Of a DNA stretch of 8,459 nucleotides, positions 1 to 5,444 are shown one piece after another. The translations under genes were made by a program, and so were the position numbers. How positions within the stretch are numbered: position 1 is the stretch's first letter; each line of letters opens with the position of its first letter. The notes below the pieces were generated by a model, which was not told the DNA's origin, ran no database searches, and saw only the letters and a program-made list of their open reading frames with translations. Origin of the DNA: Candidatus Mcinerneyibacteriota bacterium (lineage in GTDB: Bacteria > AUK180 > JAQVHJ01). The stretch covers positions 1 to 8,459 of the forward strand of contig DAOVMD010000113.1 of assembly GCA_030630935.1 (NCBI GenBank), given 5' to 3'.

Positions 1-38
1 AGCATAAACAATCTCCTTACCTGTTTGTCAGTTACCAT
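1..38 (-). CDS. istA: IS21-family transposase IstA, N-terminal 12 codons (partial)
   Basis: The minus strand reads ATG at 38-36 and encodes MVTDKQVRRLFM before running off the window at position 1. The start is supported by a GGAGG Shine-Dalgarno at 50-46, seven bases upstream. From memory of the family, many IS21-type transposases (IstA, DDE nuclease with an N-terminal helix-turn-helix) begin with nearly this sequence, where the segment leads into the DNA-binding helices. Only about a dozen residues are visible, so the call rests on that resemblance plus the IS21-like terminal repeats just upstream. Intactness of the transposase and presence of the IstB ATPase cannot be judged. Transcription is in the same direction as the upstream secreted-protein cluster, so read-through from that cluster could reach it. 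Confidence 0.6.
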   Translation of the reverse strand, partial: MVTDKQVRRLFM

Positions 39-57
39 ATCCAAACCTCCTATTATG

Positions 58-87
58 GGTAATTTGAATATGATAACATAAATTACC
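58..87. repeat. Perfect 8-bp inverted repeat upstream of transposase start
   Basis: GGTAATTT at 58-65 is exactly repeated in inverse as AAATTACC at 80-87, with a 14-base spacer. It sits between the terminal direct repeats and the transposase ribosome binding site at 46-50. It could be an operator-like site or an RNA hairpin in the transposase leader; there is no adjacent T-run to make it a terminator. Confidence 0.45.
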
Positions 88-92
88 AAAAT

Positions 93-133
93 CCGGTAAC
101 TTTAATTGACACCAACCGGTAATTCTAATTGTC
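93..133. repeat. Two 18-base direct repeats, 23-base period, at IS terminus
   Basis: CCGGTAACTTTAATTGAC at 93-110 and CCGGTAATTCTAATTGTC at 116-133 match at 15 of 18 positions and start exactly 23 bp apart, about two helical turns. Regularly spaced related repeats inside the terminus are a hallmark of IS21-family ends, where they serve as transposase binding sites. Binding here is inferred. Confidence 0.7.
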
Positions 134-1129
134 GCTAATCACCCTTCCCTGAAACTTCTTATCATCAGTGGCTTTTATAAGGCATTTGATAGTGCGTTTC
201 CCTCTTTTAACTAATTCATTAACTACAACATTGTTATTTTTCACATCTTTTGGATCGTCAATTAAAAGATAGACTAGTTTCTTAGTTTTTATTGAACCGA
301 GGTCAAGTCCCTCAAGCACAGGACCTTCTTTTTTTCCACTTGTTTTTATTTCGTGAGGATCTTCTTTATCTTTACTATAAACAAATTCGTAACTCAATAG
401 AAATTTTTCACCTATCTCCTCCTTGTTTATTACTTTTGCCCCTTTTATAGATTCAATTAGGGCGGTTTCCTCTTCTTCAGTGAAACTCGATTCAATTACA
501 TTAACCTTTGTCACTTCTTTATCTTCATCAAAATACACTCTCAGCATTATGAATTTATCTTTTTCTTTGGCATCTATCTCCGGCATTTCAAATTCTAAAA
601 TTCTATGTTCTTTGAATTCTGCATCTATACTGAAATCGAATTTTACATCTTCACTGTAATCAAACTTGATCTCATAGATCTTTATCTCAGTCTCTTGTTT
701 TACATCAAAATACAGTTTCTCTTTTAATGCCAATTCTGCTGGTAAAGAATAGACGAAATACTCATTCACTTTTTCCGGTTTGAATATCTCTTGTGCGATC
801 TTTATGGGTATATTCTGCTTTGTCTTGATAATGACCGCTGATGTAGTTATTAGTTCTCCCTTAACTCCAAGCATCAGTATTAATGCCTTAATAAGCGGGA
901 ACATACCTGACTCATCCACTGTGAATATCATCTCTCCAGAATAAAACAATCCTGTATCTTTAGAATAAGAAAGCTCACCTTTTACAAAGATTTTACTTTC
1001 AAGTCCCTCAACCTGGATTGAGGATTCTCCAGACGGTGAGAAACTTATTTTTAGTTCGGAGTACTGCTTTGCCTGAACAAAAAATAGTAATGCCAGAACA
1101 CAAATCACTACATACACACACTTTTTCAT
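125..1129 (-). CDS. Secreted protein of unknown function with TonB-C-like domain, probably 3'-truncated by IS
   Basis: The 334-residue product has a clear Sec signal peptide (MKKC, a hydrophobic run over residues 5-18, likely cleavage after VQA at 20) and is otherwise soluble, rich in charged beta-strand-like segments. Residues about 193-252 (IMLRVYFDEDKEVTKVNVIE, then an acidic helix and a closing strand FLLSYEFVYS) resemble the beta-alpha-beta pattern of the TonB C-terminal domain family; this is a weak resemblance by eye. I do not recognise the N-terminal 170 residues. The ATG at 1129 is preferred over one 16 codons upstream because it has GGAGGTG six bases before it and begins the signal peptide. 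It is the last gene of a same-strand cluster, 67 bp after the HtrA-like protease gene. The last codons, VISDN and TAG, coincide with the proposed IS tip, so the native C-terminus is probably lost. Confidence 0.75.
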   Translation of the reverse strand: MKKCVYVVICVLALLFFVQAKQYSELKISFSPSGESSIQVEGLESKIFVKGELSYSKDTGLFYSGEMIFTVDESGMFPLIKALILMLGVKGELITTSAVIIKTKQNIPIKIAQEIFKPEKVNEYFVYSLPAELALKEKLYFDVKQETEIKIYEIKFDYSEDVKFDFSIDAEFKEHRILEFEMPEIDAKEKDKFIMLRVYFDEDKEVTKVNVIESSFTEEEETALIESIKGAKVINKEEIGEKFLLSYEFVYSKDKEDPHEIKTSGKKEGPVLEGLDLGSIKTKKLVYLLIDDPKDVKNNNVVVNELVKRGKRTIKCLIKATDDKKFQGRVISDN

Positions 1130-1134
1130 AGAAA

Positions 1135-1141
1135 CACCTCC
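1135..1141 (-). promoter_or_regulatory. Strong Shine-Dalgarno deciding the start at 1129
   Basis: The minus strand reads GGAGGTG, then five bases, then ATG. This places initiation at 1129 and argues against the in-frame upstream ATG at 1177, whose extra residues would mask the signal peptide. Confidence 0.8.
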
Positions 1142-1196
1142 AAATAAATTTTTTATAGATAATATGTCAATTAACAATAACCACTAATTATTATAT

Positions 1197-2537
1197 TTAC
1201 AAGATAAAAGGTAGGTTATAATCTGTAACAAACATGACAATATCTTCAGGTTTATTTCCCCATATAATAACAATTCCAAATTGCTCAGTTAAAAATGAAT
1301 ACTTGATAGCTTTTTGAAGGTCATTGGAGTTATTAATATTGACTGCAATCATTACATCCATAAATTGTCCCGGGACCACACCTTTAATTTTTCCCTTTGG
1401 CAGAGTAACTTTCGCAGAGCCTGAGCCTTTCGCAACATTAATTATTCTAAGTTGTTTATCAAATTCTAAACCTAATAAGTGGAAGAACCAAAATCTCCAA
1501 GGTATTTCCTCCGGTTGAAATTTTAATTCTTCAGTTTGAATTTTAATTATTTTTTCCTTATTCTTTCGTAATATTTTAAACTCCAATTCTGTCCCAATTT
1601 TTTTATTGAAAATATAATCCTGTAATTCAGTAATTTTAAAGAATGTTAAGCCATTTACTGTAAGGATCAAATCGTTCTTTTGTAAGTTGAATTTTTTCCC
1701 TGGAGTATCAGGAAATACCCATTCGACCAGAAAGCCATTTTTTAATTCACCTTCATAGTCTATATAGTTTCTGTTCTTTTCATTATTTATCAGTATTGAA
1801 CATCCGACCCATGAACGTTTAAATGAATTGGATTCTAAATAATTCTTATATAATTTCCTTACCATATATATAGGAATTGCAAGGTTAAAGTCGTATACTT
1901 TTCGGTGTTTATAATCAGATGATTTCTTTATAGTTGGAATTCCAATTAATTTCCCGTCCTTATCTACCAATGCCCCACCGCTGTTTCCGGAAAATATTTT
2001 TGCAGAGAATCTGAAATTTCGCTCGATTAAAGTCAGGTGAGTAATTATTAAATCTTTGGATGAGATAATTCCTTTCGTAACCGAGATTCCTTCCCCATGA
2101 GAATTACCGATTGCCCAACAATCATCACCCATTGCAAAGCTATTATGATTTCCCAAGATAATAGGTTTTAAATTATACACCTCGATTTTTATTAGAGCAA
2201 GGTCAGCGAATTTATCTTCAATAAGAATCTCAGCATTATATTTTTTCTTATCACTTGTAATCACGGTTATTTCAGAAGCATCGGAAATAACATGGGCATT
2301 TGTGACAATAATCCCGTCGCTTGATAGAATGACTCCGGAACCCATCGAATCAATCGGCTCTTCTTTTTGTAAACCTGTTTCGTCAATAAAAAAGAAGTTC
2401 GGGGTAGATTTCACTTTAATTATAACTGTTGACTTAATTGATTCTTTAATTTTGCCTGTATCATAATCTTCAGCATAACATGGGAGCATGAACAATAGTG
2501 AGAGAAGAATCAGGGATATGATTGAGTTTCTTTTCAT
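1197..2537 (-). CDS. HtrA/DegP-like exported serine protease with PDZ domains (paralogue of 5340-3994)
   Basis: The 446-residue product has a Sec signal peptide (likely cleavage after CYA at 22), so it probably acts in the periplasm. Residues 35-230 form a trypsin-like S1C protease domain with an intact triad: His82 in IVTNAHV, Asp112 in FADLALIKI and Ser186 in GNSGGAL. A PDZ domain covers about 267-335 (FLVEWVFPDTPG, NDLILTVNG). A divergent second PDZ-like segment at about 352-446 includes DVMIAVNINNSNDLQKAI and ends in LPFIL. HtrA proteins degrade or refold misfolded envelope proteins; the actual substrate here is unknown. The length fits the DegP/DegQ range. The gene starts 21 bp after the pseudoprotease gene, with an AAGGAAA ribosome site upstream of the ATG at 2537. 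Its closest visible relative is the first gene of the cluster, with similar motifs throughout. Confidence 0.88.
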   Translation of the reverse strand: MKRNSIISLILLSLLFMLPCYAEDYDTGKIKESIKSTVIIKVKSTPNFFFIDETGLQKEEPIDSMGSGVILSSDGIIVTNAHVISDASEITVITSDKKKYNAEILIEDKFADLALIKIEVYNLKPIILGNHNSFAMGDDCWAIGNSHGEGISVTKGIISSKDLIITHLTLIERNFRFSAKIFSGNSGGALVDKDGKLIGIPTIKKSSDYKHRKVYDFNLAIPIYMVRKLYKNYLESNSFKRSWVGCSILINNEKNRNYIDYEGELKNGFLVEWVFPDTPGKKFNLQKNDLILTVNGLTFFKITELQDYIFNKKIGTELEFKILRKNKEKIIKIQTEELKFQPEEIPWRFWFFHLLGLEFDKQLRIINVAKGSGSAKVTLPKGKIKGVVPGQFMDVMIAVNINNSNDLQKAIKYSFLTEQFGIVIIWGNKPEDIVMFVTDYNLPFIL

Positions 2538-2558
2538 TTTATTCTTTCCTTTAAAAAG

Positions 2559-3959
2559 TTAAATTACAGGGAAATAATCTTGAATTATGGTGATGAATGT
2601 GAATCCCTGATCTAAAAAATTTCCATTTGCGATATATAAAATTAAGATATCATCAAATAAAGAATTTGTAATATAATCATCTAACATTTTACAGTTAGTA
2701 ATTTTTTTTGTACGTAACCGGTTATCCAATTTAATTTCCTTAGCGTCAAGTTTCTGAACGGGAAATTCATCTTTTGGGAGATAATATTTAATATATTTCT
2801 CTGCTTTTAGAAAAGTTCCATCTGCATAAGAATCCTTTCTAATTTTTTCTATATACGGTTTTCCGTTTTTGCATATCACTTTCAACCCGAAATAAAGATG
2901 TAATTCGTCCAATGGAGATAACCTCAGAGTATATGGTTTATCAACAGTCTTTATTTTTAATTCCTCTTCTTTTGAATTTCTCGAGATCTTTAAACTTACT
3001 TCACTTTGGGAGGGGAGGCTCATCACATATTTAATATACTCAATAACATCAGTGTGAGAATTATTATCTACTGAGATTATGACATCACCTTTTTGCACTC
3101 CTGCTTCAGCTGCAGGGGTACCTGGAAATACCGCTGCAACATATATCTTTTCTGAGTCAATATCAATATTAAATTCCTTCTCACTAAATGAATCGGCTTT
3201 GGTGATGTATATGCCCATCCAGCTATGAATAATCTTCTCTCCGCGTTTTAATTTTTCAATGATTGGTTTTATATTATTAATAGGTTCAATTATCCCGAAA
3301 TTTTGAACATTACCTCTACAGATTCCGATCACTTCGTTCTTAGAATTAAATACCGGGGCAGTTGAAACGCCTGGATTAATACTCATATCACTCTTGATAT
3401 AATTGGGGAATTCAATATTTACCAGGTCAGAATAATTTGTTGAGCTTATAATTCCCGATGAAAGGATTTTACTAGCACCTCTTTGGAATCCATAAGACCA
3501 AATCTCATCGAGATGTTCTACCTTATCCGAATCCCCAAACGTTACCCATTTCCGGTCGTAACTTTCAAGTTTAACAAGAGCAATGTTTTGGGGAGGATAT
3601 GAACCAACAATTTTAATTGGATATTTCTTCCTATCATAAAATACGGCTTCTAATTTATCAAAATATCTCAGAGGTTCAAATGGAATGATAGCATATCCTG
3701 ATGAATCGAAAACAAAACCTGTTACCTCACGCTCTTCAAATTTTTTCTCTTCCAATACAGGAACCATATTATACCCGGAATACCCAACTACCACTTTTGA
3801 TTTTGTCGGAACAAGGTATGTTGCTTCAGTTAAATATTTCGTTTTGAAAACTGAATTATATGCAGTCTTAATATCCCGCTTTGCATTTACAAAGGAACTA
3901 TAAGAAAAAAGAATCAGGACGATCATTATCCCAATCAACGGTTTTTTAAATTTAATCAT
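2559..3959 (-). CDS. HtrA-like exported protein, catalytically degenerate (predicted pseudoprotease) with PDZ domains
   Basis: The 466-residue product has a signal peptide (cleavage likely after VNA at 26). The trypsin-like fold is recognisable from residue 50 to 240: GFVFDSSGYAIIPFE, NIALVKL, ILSSGIISS, INPGVSTAPVF, EVIGI and IEPINNIKPII match the order of HtrA motifs. The catalytic His position is Glu95 and the Asp position is Asn125. Ser199 is kept, but the usual GNSGGP is GVSTAP, so peptidase activity is unlikely. PDZ1 is canonical at about 271-340 (IYVAAVFPGTPAAEAGVQKG). A divergent C-terminal PDZ-like segment ends in YFPVI, echoing LPFIL and LPFLL of the neighbours. It lies between two intact proteases with gaps of 34 and 21 bp, which suggests a structural or regulatory partner role; this is inference. 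The ATG at 3959 is preferred over the GTG at 3971, because that GTG overlaps the Shine-Dalgarno. Confidence 0.82.
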   Translation of the reverse strand: MIKFKKPLIGIMIVLILFSYSSFVNAKRDIKTAYNSVFKTKYLTEATYLVPTKSKVVVGYSGYNMVPVLEEKKFEEREVTGFVFDSSGYAIIPFEPLRYFDKLEAVFYDRKKYPIKIVGSYPPQNIALVKLESYDRKWVTFGDSDKVEHLDEIWSYGFQRGASKILSSGIISSTNYSDLVNIEFPNYIKSDMSINPGVSTAPVFNSKNEVIGICRGNVQNFGIIEPINNIKPIIEKLKRGEKIIHSWMGIYITKADSFSEKEFNIDIDSEKIYVAAVFPGTPAAEAGVQKGDVIISVDNNSHTDVIEYIKYVMSLPSQSEVSLKISRNSKEEELKIKTVDKPYTLRLSPLDELHLYFGLKVICKNGKPYIEKIRKDSYADGTFLKAEKYIKYYLPKDEFPVQKLDAKEIKLDNRLRTKKITNCKMLDDYITNSLFDDILILYIANGNFLDQGFTFITIIQDYFPVI

Positions 3960-3963
3960 CTTA

Positions 3964-3969
3964 CCCTCC
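3964..3969 (-). promoter_or_regulatory. Shine-Dalgarno GGAGGG deciding the start at 3959
   Basis: The minus strand reads GTGGAGGGTAAGATG. GGAGGG lies four bases before the ATG at 3959. A longer frame opening at the GTG (3971) would begin on top of this site and so is not the likely start. Confidence 0.75.
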
Positions 3970-3993
3970 ACTTTTAAGGTTTAATTATTAATT

Positions 3994-5340
3994 CTAAAGT
4001 AAAAATGGTAATTTATCATCTACAATAAATAAGATAGAGTCTTTCGGTCCCTTTCCCCAGACCATAACCAGCGAAAACTGATGTTCAAGATGAGATCTTT
4101 TTATTACAGAGTTCAGGTCATTGAAATCCCTGACCTTAATTTCATAACCTTTATCAAAGGTTTGACCTGGAATAACTGCTTTCAACTTATTTTTCGGGAT
4201 CTCCATTTTTTCTACCTTAGACCCCTTGCGGATTGAAATTATCCGTAATGACTTGTCGATATCCATTCCGAGGAAATGAAATAAACAGAAGTCTGGTGGG
4301 AATCTTTCCGGCGGCATGATTAACCTGGTAGTTTTAATTGCTACATTATTAACTTTATTATTTCGCAGGTATTTCACATTTATTTCTGTTCCCGGATCGA
4401 GACTATAAATATAATCTTGAATTGCAGTTAATTTCTGAAATTTCACATCATTAATTTCAAGAATTACATCATTCCTTTTTAAACCTCTTTGCTTTGCCGG
4501 TGTGTTTGGGAAAACCCATTCAATTAAATACCCCTTGTCAGATCCTTTGAAATTTAAATAGTCTCTGTTTTTCTGGTTATTTTGCATTACTGCAATTCCT
4601 ATCCAGGAACGATAAAATGTTTTAGTTCTTTTATAAGTTCTAAAAAGAGCTTTGATCATGTACGCAGGAATTGCAAGGTTGAAGTCGTACATTTTCTGCT
4701 CTTTATAATCGTATGATTTCTTTATAGTTGGAATCCCAATTAATTCTCCATTTTTATTAATGAGTGCACCACCACTATTCCCATGATTAATCTTAGCATT
4801 AAACCTGAGAAACCGTTCAATCATTAAATAATGTAAAATATTTTGGTTTAAAGAAGTGATCATACCTTTTGAAATATTAAATCCTAAACCAAGGGTATTT
4901 CCTACTGCCCAGCAATCATCGCCTTCTTCTAATTTGTTAATATCACCAATCTCCATATACTCCAGGTTATCAGCATCAATCCTAATTAGAGCGAGGTCAG
5001 TATAAGGATCTAGAACAAGGACCTTAGCGGTATATTTCTTTTTGTTATATGTCAATACAGTGATCTTATCTCCACCTTCAACAACATGATTGTTTGTGAC
5101 AATGATTCCATCTGATGAAAGAATAACTCCTGATCCTTCCCATCTCTCAGATTTAACACGTAGAAATCCTGCCTTTTTATGAACATATAAAGATTCGGTT
5201 TCTCCTTTTACCTTGATAATAACTACTTTATTCAGAGACTTTTTAATTAACTCCTTATCATATTCATCTTCAGAATAAATATTTGAAAAGGTAACTAATA
5301 AAATAATCATTAAGCACATAAATCTTTTTAATATTTTCAT
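3994..5340 (-). CDS. HtrA/DegP-like exported serine protease with PDZ domains, first gene of cluster
   Basis: The 448-residue product has a signal peptide (hydrophobic core at residues 8-20, likely cleavage near IYS at 23). The S1C trypsin-like domain (about 35-232) has a complete triad: His85 in IVTNNHVV, Asp115 in PYTDLALIRI and Ser189 in GNSGGAL; KGMITSLNQ and DFNLAIPAYMI are further landmarks. PDZ1 runs about 269-336 (YLIEWVFPNTPAKQRGLKRN, DVILEIND). A divergent PDZ-like tail at about 353-448 contains KVRDFNDLNSVIKRS and ends in LPFLL. The expected role is periplasmic protein quality control or processing; the substrate is unknown. It leads the minus-strand cluster, with the pseudoprotease gene starting 34 bp after its stop. 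A GGGAG ribosome site lies at about 5352-5348 and a sigma-70-like promoter candidate lies upstream. Confidence 0.88.
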   Translation of the reverse strand: MKILKRFMCLMIILLVTFSNIYSEDEYDKELIKKSLNKVVIIKVKGETESLYVHKKAGFLRVKSERWEGSGVILSSDGIIVTNNHVVEGGDKITVLTYNKKKYTAKVLVLDPYTDLALIRIDADNLEYMEIGDINKLEEGDDCWAVGNTLGLGFNISKGMITSLNQNILHYLMIERFLRFNAKINHGNSGGALINKNGELIGIPTIKKSYDYKEQKMYDFNLAIPAYMIKALFRTYKRTKTFYRSWIGIAVMQNNQKNRDYLNFKGSDKGYLIEWVFPNTPAKQRGLKRNDVILEINDVKFQKLTAIQDYIYSLDPGTEINVKYLRNNKVNNVAIKTTRLIMPPERFPPDFCLFHFLGMDIDKSLRIISIRKGSKVEKMEIPKNKLKAVIPGQTFDKGYEIKVRDFNDLNSVIKRSHLEHQFSLVMVWGKGPKDSILFIVDDKLPFLL

Positions 5341-5360
5341 ACTTTTCTCCCTTTACTTTT

Positions 5361-5389
5361 ATTCTAACATATTATTATAAAAAAAGCAA
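5361..5389 (-). promoter_or_regulatory. Candidate sigma-70-type promoter for the minus-strand HtrA cluster
   Basis: On the minus strand, TTGCTT (5389-5384) is followed after exactly 17 bases by TAGAAT (5366-5361; 5 of 6 to consensus). A start near 5354 would give a short leader with the GGGAG ribosome site. The -35 match is weak (3 of 6), and random matches are common in A+T-rich DNA, so this is tentative. Confidence 0.4.
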
Positions 5390-5398
5390 ATAAAAATC

Positions 5399-5427
5399 TT
5401 GAAAAGTACTGCTAAATATGATAAAAT
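5399..5427 (+). promoter_or_regulatory. Candidate promoter for the adenylate cyclase gene
   Basis: TTGAAA (5399-5404) and TAAAAT (5422-5427), each 5 of 6 to consensus, are 17 bases apart. The predicted start near 5434 would leave only about 11 bases before the ATG at 5445, almost inside the ribosome site, so the true promoter may be elsewhere in the gap. No TGTGA-N6-TCACA-like CRP site is seen in 5341-5444. Confidence 0.3.
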
Positions 5428-5434
5428 ATAGAAA

Positions 5435-5439
5435 AAGGA
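5435..5439 (+). promoter_or_regulatory. Ribosome binding site AAGGA deciding the start at 5445
   Basis: AAGGA lies five bases before the ATG at 5445. The in-frame ATG at 5418 has no purine-rich site at the right distance, and its extra residues (MIKYRKRIL) lie outside the FHA fold. Confidence 0.65.
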
Positions 5440-5444
5440 TTTTA

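Larger units (their letters stand above)
1..141 (-). mobile_element. Left end of an IS21-family-like insertion sequence (partial)
   Basis: Read on the minus strand from about 141, the segment starts TGATTAGCGACAATTAG and contains two related copies of an 18-base motif, an inverted repeat, a GGAGG ribosome binding site and a transposase-like reading frame leaving the window. IS21-family elements are known to begin with TG and to carry several related repeats inside each terminus, with istA starting roughly 100 bp in; here the start codon is about 103 bp from the proposed tip. The right end, istB and any target duplication are outside the window. The exact boundary at 141 is inferred from the TG dinucleotide and could be off by several bases. 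Confidence 0.6.

Noticed and set aside
1142-1170. Internal promoter with perfect -35 TTGACA (1170-1165, minus) before the last gene of the cluster
   Set aside because: At a 17-base spacing the -10 would be TTATTT, a poor match that places the start on the ribosome binding site. TATAAA is only about eight bases away from the -35. Likely chance in A+T-rich DNA.
1130-1177. A 16-codon longer N-terminus for the secreted protein gene (start at 1177)
   Set aside because: It would put MLIDILSIKNLFGGVS in front of a typical signal peptide, and a far better ribosome binding site lies just before the ATG at 1129.
1197-2537. Lipoprotein signal peptide for the protease (Cys20 in LPCYAE)
   Set aside because: The residues before the Cys (FMLP) do not fit a lipobox, and CYA followed by ED is a good signal peptidase I site.
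5341-5444. CRP-type operator linking the cyclase to its divergent neighbours
   Set aside because: No TGTGA-N6-TCACA-like palindrome was found in the gap.
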